Assembly (NCBI GenBank): GCA_030430565.1
Contig: JAUIKS010000019.1
Location: 124,001-188,000 of the forward strand
Length of the DNA stretch: 64,000 bases
Direction: 5' to 3'
From: Polyangia bacterium
GTDB taxonomy: Bacteria > Myxococcota_A > Polyangia > Nannocystales > Nannocystaceae
How positions within the stretch are numbered: position 1 is the stretch's first letter; each line of letters begins with the position of its first letter. The notes below the pieces were generated by a model. The model made no database searches. It saw only the letters and a list, made by a program, of their open reading frames with translations, and was not told the DNA's origin. Shown here piece by piece: positions 25,542-34,273 of this stretch. The translations under genes were made by a program, and so were the position numbers.

Positions 25542-25924
25542 GCGCGCCCACCTGTCTCAACCGTCACGCGCGAAGCTCTAGGCCTACAACAAGCTACGAG
25601 GCGATGACCTCTCGAGCGTTCGCAACCCGCGAGCATCGGGCCGCTGCTTAACGCCTAGGTCGGCTCCCTCCACCTTCCGGGCGGCGAGCGCCCGGACAAA
25701 TCAAGCGGACGAACGTTCTCGCGCTCGCCGTCCTCAGGCGGCTCCTCCCACGCTCGCGCGCGTCCCTTGAGCTTCGATGCGACGAGCGCTTTTTCGGTCT
25801 GACCTCCCCCGCTGGAGCCACGTCACGGCGTGTGGCGTGACGGTGCAGGTACCTGCTCTTCAAGACACCTCGAACGGAGCCCGCGCGGTCTTCGCGCCCC
25901 GTCAGGCGCCCCCAGGGGCGTGGT
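25542..25924. other. 383-base gap without a gene
   Basis: No convincing coding frame lies here. The only structure noted is a short inverted repeat CGTCACG (25821-25827) / CGTGACG (25836-25842), about 80 bp before the next gene, which could be an operator half-site pair. Confidence 0.3.
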
Positions 25925-27259
25925 ATGCAGCGGGAGACGATGCTCGGCGCGTCTCCCCTGCCCAAGCCCAACGAGGAGATCCTGCTCCCGCAGGACGAGG
26001 ATCAGTCGTGGCTGCTGGGCGAGCTGGCGGGGCTGATCAAGCGCCAGGGCTTCGAGACGCTCGTCAACGCGCCGATGATCGAGCCCACGGCGATGTTCTT
26101 CCCCGACCGCTGGGCGGGCGGCGAGCCCAGCATGCGGCGGCTCGCGCAGCGCCTGCTCCACTACGCGGGCCTCGGCGAGTTCGTCGCCGTCGTGCACATC
26201 TACGAGGAAGACCCCGATCGCCGGGGCGACGTCGAGGGCAAGCCGATGCCGCTGCGCAACGAGAGCGTCGACGTGTGGTTCATCGGCTTCGCGCGCGACC
26301 AGCAGGGGCGAAGGACCTGCCGCCTCGGCGTCGAGGCGATCGCCATGCGCGACCCCGGGCCGCTCGTCGCCTCGACCGCGCGCGCGGTCGCGGCGGCCTA
26401 CCGCGCGCACCACGAGCTCGTCGTCAAGGACCGCGTGACCGAGGAGCGCCTCGTCGACCTGACGACGCACTACCTCGGCTTCGGCATCCTCACCACGGAC
26501 GCCGCGCGCAAGCACATCTCGAGCGCCGACGGCAACTTCCGCTCCAAGCAGAAGCTGATGCGCCTGGGCGTGCTCGGCCCCCACGCGATGAGCTTCTTGC
26601 TCGCCGCCCACGCGCACGCCCGCGGGCTCGACCGCAAGGGGCACCGGCACATCGCCAAGCGCCTGCCGGACAACCAGGCCGCGTTCTTCCGCCGCGCGCT
26701 GCAGGTGCTCGGGCCCGAGGAGTCGGTGCGCCAGCGCCTCGGCGTCCCCGAGATCGACGACTGGCCTGACCCGATGTCCATGCGCAGCCTGATCCCGCGC
26801 TCGCTCGGCGCCGAGCTCGACGCGGAGGCGGACGAGGACGCGCCGGAGGAGCGCGTCGGCGTCGACCAGGGCGTGATCGACATGAACAAGGGCAAGCCCG
26901 TGTTCAGGGTCGAGCGCCGCGCCTCGCTGCGCATCGCCAAGCTGCTCGCGATGCCCGTGCTCATGGGCGGCGGCATGGTCGCGCGCGGCTTTCAGGGCGT
27001 CGACATCCCGATGTGGGCGATCATCTCGGCCTCCGCCGGCCTCGCGCTGCTCGGGCTCTTGATCGGCTGGATGCTCGTCGACATCCGCTGCTCCGAGCCC
27101 AAGTGCGGCCAGGCGCTGACCGCCGAGCACGAGACATGCCCGCGCTGCGGGGGCGACATCGTCGGCGTCATCGATCACCCCAAGAAGCGCTTGGCCGCCG
27201 AGGAGGCGCTGCGCCTCGCGCAGGCGCCCGAGGGCGTGGCGGCCGACGGGGCGCGGTAG
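25925..27259 (+). CDS. Hypothetical protein with two transmembrane helices and C-terminal zinc ribbon
   Basis: 444 residues, unknown function. Residues 1-320 look soluble and globular ('VAVVHIYEEDPDRRGDVEG', 'VDVWFIGFARD', 'LTTHYLGFGILTTDAARKH'). Two hydrophobic stretches follow near 335-355 and 363-385. The tail contains a four-cysteine ribbon 'CSEPKCGQALTAEHETCPRCGGD', probably zinc-binding. The ATG at 25940 is nearly as good a start because GGGAG lies just before it. It stands alone after a 383-base gap. Confidence 0.7.
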   Translation: MQRETMLGASPLPKPNEEILLPQDEDQSWLLGELAGLIKRQGFETLVNAPMIEPTAMFFPDRWAGGEPSMRRLAQRLLHYAGLGEFVAVVHIYEEDPDRRGDVEGKPMPLRNESVDVWFIGFARDQQGRRTCRLGVEAIAMRDPGPLVASTARAVAAAYRAHHELVVKDRVTEERLVDLTTHYLGFGILTTDAARKHISSADGNFRSKQKLMRLGVLGPHAMSFLLAAHAHARGLDRKGHRHIAKRLPDNQAAFFRRALQVLGPEESVRQRLGVPEIDDWPDPMSMRSLIPRSLGAELDAEADEDAPEERVGVDQGVIDMNKGKPVFRVERRASLRIAKLLAMPVLMGGGMVARGFQGVDIPMWAIISASAGLALLGLLIGWMLVDIRCSEPKCGQALTAEHETCPRCGGDIVGVIDHPKKRLAAEEALRLAQAPEGVAADGAR

Positions 27260-27462
27260 CGCGACGCGAGCGAGCTCGAGCGTTCACGATCGCGCCGCCG
27301 CCGACCTCGCGCGCGCAGCCGCCATTGAGTTGACCCTTTGGACATACGCCGAGCCTCCGTCGACCGCGATCGCGCGCCGCCCGGTCGACGGTCGAGACCG
27401 CCGATGGATGATAACGTCGACGTCGCCGCCCCGCTCGAGCTGACAGACAAGGATCGCACGGC

Positions 27463-27849
27463 ATGCTCACGATCACCGCCGCCCTCGCCTACAACGCCAT
27501 CCTGATCATCGCGATGATCGTGCTGCAGGTCCTGCTCGCGACGCCGCAGCTCGGGCTCTCGTACCTCACGTCCGCGCGCGACGAGGGCAGGCAGCTCAGC
27601 GGGGTCGCGGCGCGGATCGAGCGCGCGGTGCTCAACGCCACCATCGGCTACGCGCTCTTCGCCCCCGCCGTGCTCGCGCTCCTCGTCACCGACCAGACCT
27701 CCGAGGCCACCGTCCTCGCGGCCAACCTCTACCTCTGGGCGCGCGTCGTGTACTTCATGACCTACAGCGCGGGTGTGCCGTGGGCGCGCACGATCAGCTG
27801 GCTGACCGGCGTCGGCGCGACCGTGTGGCTCTGGTCCCTCTTCGTCTAG
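27463..27849 (+). CDS. MAPEG family membrane protein
   Basis: 128-residue four-helix integral membrane protein. The family signature is clear: 'RIERAVLNATIGYALFAPAVLAL' in the second helix region, and 'AANLYLWARVVYFMTYSAGVPWARTISWLTG' in the third and fourth. The group includes glutathione transferase-like and eicosanoid enzymes; bacterial members are mostly uncharacterised. The 203-base gap upstream holds the motif TGACCCTTTGGACAT (27331-27345), nearly identical to one at 20675-20689. Confidence 0.88.
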   Translation: MLTITAALAYNAILIIAMIVLQVLLATPQLGLSYLTSARDEGRQLSGVAARIERAVLNATIGYALFAPAVLALLVTDQTSEATVLAANLYLWARVVYFMTYSAGVPWARTISWLTGVGATVWLWSLFV

Positions 27850-27874
27850 CGCGCGGGCTTGGTACCATCGCGGC

Positions 27875-28987
27875 ATGTTGTGGAGACCACCACGAGCGCT
27901 CGCCTGGGGGCTCGTCGCGCTCGCGGCCTGCTCGACGAGCGACGCGTACTCGCCTCCGCCCGCGCCGACGCAGCAGCCCGCGACCCAGCCCCAGACCCAG
28001 ACCCAGACCCAGACCCAGACCGCCGCCCCCGCCCCGACGGCGCTCGCGACCGAGGCGCCCCGCGAGCGCTGGGGCCCCTGCGCGCTCGCGCCTGGGCAGC
28101 GCTGCCGCGCGGCCGGCCTGCCGTGGCTGCAGTCCAACAAGCTCGACGTCGCGTCGCGGGCGACGCTCGCCGCGTGGAAGCCCGAGGACGGGCTCGTCGG
28201 CGTCCGCGTCGACGAGTCTGGCCGACGCGTGGTCGTCCAGGGCTGCCAGCTGCCCGGTGAGTACAGCGAGCTCCGCCGCGGCTACGCCGTGCGGCCGCCG
28301 GATCCGATCGACGCGCAGGCCGGCGAAGCGGCGAACACGAGCCCGCCGCGCGCCAACCACGAGCAGCTCAAGGCGGCCAAGGAGGCGTTCATCGCCGGGC
28401 AGCAGGCCTTCGAGCGCGGCGACTACCTCCAAGCGCACGAGGCCTTCGAGACGGCCTACAAGCACGCGCCGCGGCCCGAGCTGGCGCTCAACTCCGCCCG
28501 CGCGCTCGCGCGCTCGATCGAGCGACGGGGGACCGCGCCCGCGGGCAGCGTCCAGCTCGCGCTCGAGCGGCTCGAGCCGCTCCTCAACGACAGCGCGCGG
28601 CCCGAGGTCCGCTCGCTCGCCGCCGAGGTCCACCAGTGGCTGCAGCGCTACCGCGGCACCTACGGCCTGGGCATGACCCAAGAGACACGTCGACCGGAGT
28701 CCGTCTCCCTCAGCTGGGAAGGCTTTCTCTACCGCGCGCGCGTCGAGCCGGGCGCGGAGCTGCCCGCGCGCTGCGAGTCAGCCACGCACGCGCTGGTCTC
28801 CTTCGCCCGCTGGCGCGGGCCGACGCGCGCGCGACAGCTGGGCGCGGGCGTGACCGGGATCTTGGCGCCGCTCGCCGAGCTCGCCGCGCGCGAGGCGGAC
28901 CTGCCGGAGCTCGACGACTGCTTCGCGGGCGTGCTCTACGAGTCCTGTGAGGTGCCGGTCGCGACCATGGAGCGCTTCGGGGAGTAG
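27875..28987 (+). CDS. TPR-containing lipoprotein
   Basis: 370 residues: signal peptide with 'GLVALAACS' lipobox, then a Gln/Thr/Pro-rich linker that includes (Gln-Thr) repeats from a 6-bp DNA repeat. A central TPR-like pair follows ('EAFIAGQQAFERGDYLQAHEAF', 'ETAYKHAPRPELALNSARALA'), then a C-terminal domain with three to four cysteines ('ARCESATHALVSF', 'DDCFAGVLYESCEV'). Probable cell-envelope scaffold. It starts 25 bp after the MAPEG gene and may be co-transcribed with it. Confidence 0.78.
   Translation: MLWRPPRALAWGLVALAACSTSDAYSPPPAPTQQPATQPQTQTQTQTQTAAPAPTALATEAPRERWGPCALAPGQRCRAAGLPWLQSNKLDVASRATLAAWKPEDGLVGVRVDESGRRVVVQGCQLPGEYSELRRGYAVRPPDPIDAQAGEAANTSPPRANHEQLKAAKEAFIAGQQAFERGDYLQAHEAFETAYKHAPRPELALNSARALARSIERRGTAPAGSVQLALERLEPLLNDSARPEVRSLAAEVHQWLQRYRGTYGLGMTQETRRPESVSLSWEGFLYRARVEPGAELPARCESATHALVSFARWRGPTRARQLGAGVTGILAPLAELAAREADLPELDDCFAGVLYESCEVPVATMERFGE
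27991..28020 (+). repeat. CCAGAC hexanucleotide repeat
   Basis: Five perfect copies of CCAGAC within the lipoprotein gene, encoding alternating Gln-Thr. Length change would add or remove dipeptides without altering the frame. Confidence 0.9.
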
Positions 28988-29011
28988 CCCGGGCCCGCGC
29001 GCGACCGTGTG

Positions 29012-30103
29012 ATGGACGACGCCGAGCGACGAGACGTGCGCGCGCGCGGCAGCGACGCGCTGTACCAGCGAACGCGCAACAACCGACTCCGCGCGCTCTC
29101 GCGGCAGCTCGGCGCGCCGATCGAGCTCGCGCCGAACGCCGACGCGCGCGCCTATGAGCGCGCCCACCGGCAGCTCATCGCCGCGCTGCCGGGCGCGATG
29201 AACACGGCGCTGATGATGAACTGCATCCCGCTCATCGACCTGCTCGAGCGTGAGCTGCAGGATCGTGGACCCGACGCCATGCTGGCAGTAGGGCTGCTGC
29301 GGCACCTGCTGCGACACCCCGTTCGAGCCTACGCCCGGCGCGCCCTCGAGATCCTCGCCGAGCGACAAGCGCCCGGCGCCCACGAGCTGCTCGCCGCGAT
29401 CCTGCACGACCCCGCGAGCCCGCTTCGCCGCGACGCGCTCGCGTACGTCCCTCGCCCGTGGCTCAAGACGCTGCTGCCCCCGCTGCTCGACGATCCGGAC
29501 CCCGGGTTCGTCCACGCCGTCCTGACGCGCTGGTGCGGCCGCAACCTCGCGCTCGAGCGCGACCAGATCCTGCGGCTGCTCTTGCACGACGCCGAGCGGG
29601 TGCGCCACGTCGCCCGCTTCGCCGCCTACGACGCCTGCTACATCCCCCCTTGGCCAGACTTCGTGTTCACCGCGCTGCGCGGCCACCCCGACTCGATCGC
29701 GGTGCTGCGGGACCGCGCCGCGTCGCGCGGGTATCGCTACGGCGTCCCCATCCCCTCCGCGATCACGGCGAGGCCGTTCACGGATGAGCACCGCGCGGCG
29801 TTCTTGATCCTGCGCGCGCCGCCGCCCGAGCGCCGCGCGCTCGCGCGGCGGCTCCATCGGCTCGGCGGCCCGACGATGTCACGGCTCGCCGACCAGCTCG
29901 ACGCGGCCGAGCGGGCGCACCAGCAGCAGCGCCTGCTCAAGACGCTTTTGCGCGCCGCCTGGGGCAAGCAGCAGCGACACCGGCTGCTGCGCCTGCTCTC
30001 GCGCCGCGAGGCCGGGCGACGGCTCAGCGCGATCGTGGCCGCCGCGACACCTAGCTCGACTTCTTCGACGTCTTCTTCGACTTCGACCCCACGCGCTCGT
30101 TGA
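29012..30103 (+). CDS. HEAT-like alpha-helical repeat protein
   Basis: About 363-residue cytoplasmic helical protein of unknown function. No signal sequence is present. Repeated helix pairs such as 'LLRHPVRAYARRALEILAE', 'LLAAILHDPASPLRRDALAY', 'LLPPLLDDPDPGFVHAVLTRW' and 'LLLHDAERVRHVARFAAYDA' resemble HEAT/ARM repeats, which mediate protein contacts. The C-terminus is a Ser/Thr-rich tail that reads through the 3' end of the convergent hydrolase gene, a 53-bp overlap. A GTG three bases earlier is an alternative start. Confidence 0.7.
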   Translation: MDDAERRDVRARGSDALYQRTRNNRLRALSRQLGAPIELAPNADARAYERAHRQLIAALPGAMNTALMMNCIPLIDLLERELQDRGPDAMLAVGLLRHLLRHPVRAYARRALEILAERQAPGAHELLAAILHDPASPLRRDALAYVPRPWLKTLLPPLLDDPDPGFVHAVLTRWCGRNLALERDQILRLLLHDAERVRHVARFAAYDACYIPPWPDFVFTALRGHPDSIAVLRDRAASRGYRYGVPIPSAITARPFTDEHRAAFLILRAPPPERRALARRLHRLGGPTMSRLADQLDAAERAHQQQRLLKTLLRAAWGKQQRHRLLRLLSRREAGRRLSAIVAAATPSSTSSTSSSTSTPRAR

Positions 30104-31613
30104 TCCACGTCGCCATCAGCTCGAGCACCGCCGGCGAGATGGTCTGCTCGATCATCGCGTACTCCACCGGCAAGCCCGTCTTGGCCTCTTGGAACAGGTG
30201 GTTGAGCCCCGGCAGCTCCTTGATGGTCACGTCGCGGTTGCGCGCCTTCTTCAGCGCTTTCTCGATCTCGGGCAGGTTCTGCGAGGGGATGACCTGCAGG
30301 TCGAGCTCGCCGTTGAGCGCCAGCACCGGGACCTTGAGCGTGCGCAGCGCGGGCCGCGGGTCGTGGGTCAGGAAGTACCAGAACCACGGCGAGGTGACCT
30401 GCTTGACCGTGCCCTCGACGTGCTCGGCGGGGTCCGTCACGCCCATCGTCTTGAGCTCCTCGGGCGAGGCGCTCTTGATCGCCTCCTCGAGGTAGGCCCT
30501 GATCTTCGGCCGCGCCTCGTCGGGGCTCTTCGCCGCCTTGATGATCGTGAAGATCTCCTCGTTGTCCTTGACCGAGCGCTCGACCGAGGCGGCGGGCATG
30601 CCCATCTTCTCGGCGATCAGCTGGCCTTGGAGCGTGACGACCTCGGCGCCCGTCACCCCCGTGCCCGCCAGCATGACCACAAAGGCGACGTCCTTCGAGC
30701 GCGAGGCCGCGAGCGGCGCGACGACCCCGCCCTCGCTGTGGCCGATCAACCCGATACGCGCGGGGTCGATCCCCGCCTGCTTTTGCAAGAACGCGAGGCT
30801 CGCGAGGGCGTCACCGGCGAAGTCGTCGGTCGTCGACGTCGAGACATCCCCGCTCGACCCGCCGACGCCGCGATCGTCGACGCGCAGGACCGCGACGCCC
30901 TCGCGCGTGAGCGCGTCCGCGATCACCCAAAACGGCTTGTGCCCCATCAGCGACTCGTCGCGATCCTGCGCGCCGGAGCCCGTGATCAGGATCGCGGCGG
31001 GGTGCGGACCGGGCCCCTCCGGCACCGTCAGCGTCCCCGCGAGGTGGATGCGCTGGGGCGTGTCGTACTCGACCTCGCGGACCTCGTAGGGGAAGGGCGG
31101 CGCGGGCTCCTGCGGGCGGTTGGGCTTGATCAGCGTCGCGTAGCGCGCGGCGTCGACCTCATCCATCTCGCAGGGCAGCTTGGCCGGGCCCTGCAGCAGC
31201 TCGCACTCGACCGAGTAGTCCTCGTCGACCTCGCCGGTGAAGCGCGCGCCGACCTGCGGGAACGCGAACTCGATCTTCGTGTCGTTCTCGGTGAGCGCGA
31301 CGTCGGCGAGCGCGGTCTCGAACAGCCCCTGCATCGGGATCGAGAGCAGGCCGTCGTAGCCGCCGCCCTCGGTCGGCGAGAACTTCACCGCGAAGCCGAG
31401 CACCTGACCGTTTGGCAAGGCAACGCCGCCCTCCCACAGGTGCTCGCGCGGCGTCGGGGGCGGCGCGGGCTCCGGCGCCACCTCGGTCGCGCTCGGCTCG
31501 GGCGGCGCTGTCGTCTCGGCGGGCGGCTTGCAGGCGGAGAGCGACGCGCCCAGCGTGAGGCCGAGGGCGATGAGGCGAGGGCCAGGGCGAGTGCTTCGAA
31601 GACGATCGCGCAT
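30051..31613 (-). CDS. Alpha/beta hydrolase lipoprotein
   Basis: 520-residue exported hydrolase: lipobox 'GASLSAC', Pro/Glu-rich linker and a beta-rich N-terminal domain (about 58-160). An alpha/beta hydrolase domain spans about 175-505. The nucleophile elbow is GHSEGG (Ser293). The acid is in 'ALNGELDLQV' and the histidine in 'LPGLNHLFQ'; the oxyanion region is 'LITGSGAQDRDE'. It resembles the BAAT/S9-like esterase-peptidase group ('GTLTVPEGPGPHPAAILITG'). It follows the penicillin-acylase-like gene on the same strand after 40 bp, so the two may act in sequence on amide or ester substrates. The Lys/Ser tail 'KSKKTSKKSS' overlaps the convergent gene. Confidence 0.9.
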   Translation of the reverse strand: MRDRLRSTRPGPRLIALGLTLGASLSACKPPAETTAPPEPSATEVAPEPAPPPTPREHLWEGGVALPNGQVLGFAVKFSPTEGGGYDGLLSIPMQGLFETALADVALTENDTKIEFAFPQVGARFTGEVDEDYSVECELLQGPAKLPCEMDEVDAARYATLIKPNRPQEPAPPFPYEVREVEYDTPQRIHLAGTLTVPEGPGPHPAAILITGSGAQDRDESLMGHKPFWVIADALTREGVAVLRVDDRGVGGSSGDVSTSTTDDFAGDALASLAFLQKQAGIDPARIGLIGHSEGGVVAPLAASRSKDVAFVVMLAGTGVTGAEVVTLQGQLIAEKMGMPAASVERSVKDNEEIFTIIKAAKSPDEARPKIRAYLEEAIKSASPEELKTMGVTDPAEHVEGTVKQVTSPWFWYFLTHDPRPALRTLKVPVLALNGELDLQVIPSQNLPEIEKALKKARNRDVTIKELPGLNHLFQEAKTGLPVEYAMIEQTISPAVLELMATWINERVGSKSKKTSKKSS

Positions 31614-31653
31614 GTCCCCCGAGACCTACCACGGCCCCCGTCGCCGCGGGTCG

Positions 31654-34140
31654 TTAGCCGCCCGAGACCTCGAGCGTCACCAGGGCCGGATCCGCCGCGA
31701 TGTCGGCCTCGCGGAAGCGGACCTCACGCCACTGCTTGTTGGCGTAGGCCTCCATCTCGCGGCCGTAGTCGGCCGCCTCGGGATCCTCCGACTGCCCGTA
31801 GGTCAGGATCGCCTTGGCGCGCGGGCCGTCGTCGGTGAACTCGGTGACCATCAAGAAGCTCGAGCCGTAGTTGAGCGCGTAGCCCTCGTCGGTGAGGTCG
31901 GTCGTCGCGTTGATCACCTCGCCGCGCGCCGGGTGGCCCTCGCTGCTGGTCTGCAGGATCGAGTGGAACACCTGGTTCATCACGCCCTCGGCATGCGCGG
32001 CGCCGTGCACCGGGAAGCGCTCGCCGCCCAGGAGGTGCGTGTACTGCTGCTCGCGCAGGGTCGCGTCGGCCGGGACGCCGGCGTCCTCGAGGGCCCGGAC
32101 CGCGCGAGCGAGATGGCGGAGCACGTCGTCGGTGCCCTCGTCGGGCGGCGCCTTGAGCGTGTGGGGCGTCGCCACCGGGTCGTCCGGGTCGAAGCCGACG
32201 CTGAACAGCGCGCCGGAGTCCTCGCGCTGCGCCTCCGAGTACGAGCCCAAGAACTCGCGCCAGACGATCGCGCCCACGCTGTCGAGGTCGGCGCGGCCGT
32301 CCCAGCCCGAGAGCGCCGCGCAGGCGGCGGTGATCGAGTAGGTCTCGTTGTCGAGCTCGATCAGGTCCTCGCCCTGACAGCGCGCGACGACATCGTCGAG
32401 CAGCAGCGCGGTGGCGATGCTGGTGTTGCCGAGCACCGCGTCGGCCAGCTCATCGAGCGTGAACTTGCCGTCAGGGCCGGCGAAGGCGCCCTCGCCGCTC
32501 GCGGTCAGGATGTCGAGGTTCGTCCGCGTGCGCACGCTCTGCGGCGTGCGCTCGAAGCCGTGCGTCGCTGGGTAGCCGACCAGCGGCTGCGCCGCGTTGG
32601 TCAGCCAGTGGCTGTCGTTGGCGTTGCACACGTAGTCGGTGCGCGAGAGCGCGGGCAGGCGATCGTGGGGGACCAGCCCCGGCGTGCGCGCGCCCGGCTC
32701 CTCGACCCACTCGTTGTCGGGGTCGCTGCCGTCGATCAGCATCACGCCGGCTTCCTCATAGACCAGGCGCGAGAAGCCGGCGCCCTCGAGGTCGGCGACC
32801 CAGGTCGCGACTGTCTCCGGGCGCAGGTTCGGCGTCGCCGAGGCGTCGATGTACCAGGCCTCGCCCTGATCGTCCGCCGCCATCGTGTGGGCCCAGGGCA
32901 TCCCCTTGGTGTTGGCGAAGGCGGCCTTGAACTCCTCCATGGAGCGCGCCCGGTTCATCTCCATCACCATCGGGATCAGCTTGTCGTTGTCGAGGTTCGC
33001 GTCGCGGTAGGTGGCCGCGAGCGCCTCGTTCCAGCCGAAGCCGAGCACGTTGAGCACCGGGCCGTAGTGCGTGCGGTAGAGCGTGCGCGAGACCTCCGCG
33101 AGCGCGCCGTCGTCCTGCTTGACCGCGATCGTGTAGCCCTGCGAGGTCATCTCGCGGACCTCGTCGCCGTAGTAGTACTTCGTCGGCTCCCCGGGCACGA
33201 GGTTCAGCGAGTAGATCGTCATGCGCTGCCCCGCCTGCGAGAAGGTGTGCGTCCACGCGACGTGCTCGTTGAAGCCCATGTTGATGCCCGGCACGCCGAG
33301 CAGCCCCGCGCCGTAGACGTCGAGCTCGCCGGGGATCGTGATGTGCGACTCCCACAGCCGCAGCTCGCCGAGCCAGGGGAAGTGCGGGTTGACGAGCACC
33401 ATCCCGCGACCGCCCGCGCTCTTGTCCTTGCCGATGCCCCAGCCGTTGCTGCCGAAGCCCGAGCGCTTGGCGGCGCCCAGGTCGCGCAGCGGCTTGCCCG
33501 GGAGCTGATCGCCCATGCCCGGCGGGGTCGCGGTCGCGATGAACTCGGCGACCTGCGAGCTGCTCGCCACCATCCCGAGCGAGAGGTGGTAGGCGACCAG
33601 GTCGCGGACCTCGATCGGCTTGATCCAGTCGGCGCCGGCGCACCAACCCTTGACCGCGGCGGGGCCGACCTCCTCGAGGTACGCGTTGTAGCCGGCGGTG
33701 TAGCCCTCGACGACCGCGAGCGTGTCCGCGTCGAGCGTCGCCAGCGTCGCGTCGGCGCGCCCCATGATGTCGAGCACGAGGTGCCCGAAGTCGCTGTTGA
33801 CGTGCTTGTCGAGGTAGCCCGGCCCGAGGTAGCGCGCCCGCTCGCTGCGGACCTTGAGCACCTGGTCGGCGAGCGTGCAGGCGTGGTCGCGGGCGAAGGC
33901 GTAGCCGAGCCCGAAGCCGGCGTCGCCGTAGCTGTCCGCGGTCACGTGGGCCACGTTGTCCCCCGTCCAGCGGATCGTCGCGTGGTAGCGGGCCTCGACC
34001 TCGTCGGTCGTCTCGACCGCGCCGGTCGACGAGCCCTGCGTGTCCTCGTCGGGCCAGCCGTGCGGGCCCGTGAGGCAGCCGGCGCACGCGAGCGCCACGA
34101 GCGATGCGGAGGAGAGAGCGAGGCCGCGCTGCTTCGTCAT
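31654..34140 (-). CDS. Penicillin acylase family (Ntn-hydrolase) lipoprotein
   Basis: 828-residue amide hydrolase of the penicillin acylase / aculeacin A acylase / acyl-homoserine lactone acylase group. A signal peptide with 'LACAGC' is followed by an alpha-subunit region ('GYGDAGFGLGYAFARDHACTL'-like). The autocatalytic site is 'RSGFGSNGWGIGK', where Ser231 would become the N-terminal nucleophile, and the 'NPHFPW' and 'HVAWTHTFSQAGQ' motifs lie in the beta subunit. Such enzymes split N-acyl side chains from antibiotics, lipopeptides or quorum signals. The substrate cannot be told from sequence. The ATG at 34140 precedes the signal peptide. The acylase and the next hydrolase form a likely operon. 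Confidence 0.92.
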   Translation of the reverse strand: MTKQRGLALSSASLVALACAGCLTGPHGWPDEDTQGSSTGAVETTDEVEARYHATIRWTGDNVAHVTADSYGDAGFGLGYAFARDHACTLADQVLKVRSERARYLGPGYLDKHVNSDFGHLVLDIMGRADATLATLDADTLAVVEGYTAGYNAYLEEVGPAAVKGWCAGADWIKPIEVRDLVAYHLSLGMVASSSQVAEFIATATPPGMGDQLPGKPLRDLGAAKRSGFGSNGWGIGKDKSAGGRGMVLVNPHFPWLGELRLWESHITIPGELDVYGAGLLGVPGINMGFNEHVAWTHTFSQAGQRMTIYSLNLVPGEPTKYYYGDEVREMTSQGYTIAVKQDDGALAEVSRTLYRTHYGPVLNVLGFGWNEALAATYRDANLDNDKLIPMVMEMNRARSMEEFKAAFANTKGMPWAHTMAADDQGEAWYIDASATPNLRPETVATWVADLEGAGFSRLVYEEAGVMLIDGSDPDNEWVEEPGARTPGLVPHDRLPALSRTDYVCNANDSHWLTNAAQPLVGYPATHGFERTPQSVRTRTNLDILTASGEGAFAGPDGKFTLDELADAVLGNTSIATALLLDDVVARCQGEDLIELDNETYSITAACAALSGWDGRADLDSVGAIVWREFLGSYSEAQREDSGALFSVGFDPDDPVATPHTLKAPPDEGTDDVLRHLARAVRALEDAGVPADATLREQQYTHLLGGERFPVHGAAHAEGVMNQVFHSILQTSSEGHPARGEVINATTDLTDEGYALNYGSSFLMVTEFTDDGPRAKAILTYGQSEDPEAADYGREMEAYANKQWREVRFREADIAADPALVTLEVSGG

Positions 34141-34273
34141 GACGAAGAGGGTAACAAGCGCGCGCGTTCGTGACCATGCGCGACGTCGCGGGGACAATCA
34201 ACGATCGACACCGTCGCGGGGTTTTTTGTTCCCGCTCAAGATCGGGTCGCGCGCTCGTGCGTACGACGCCTCT

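Noticed and set aside
31528..34173. 881-codon plus-strand open frame
   Set aside because: Antisense to the penicillin-acylase gene, whose motifs are intact; the shadow has no recognisable domain.
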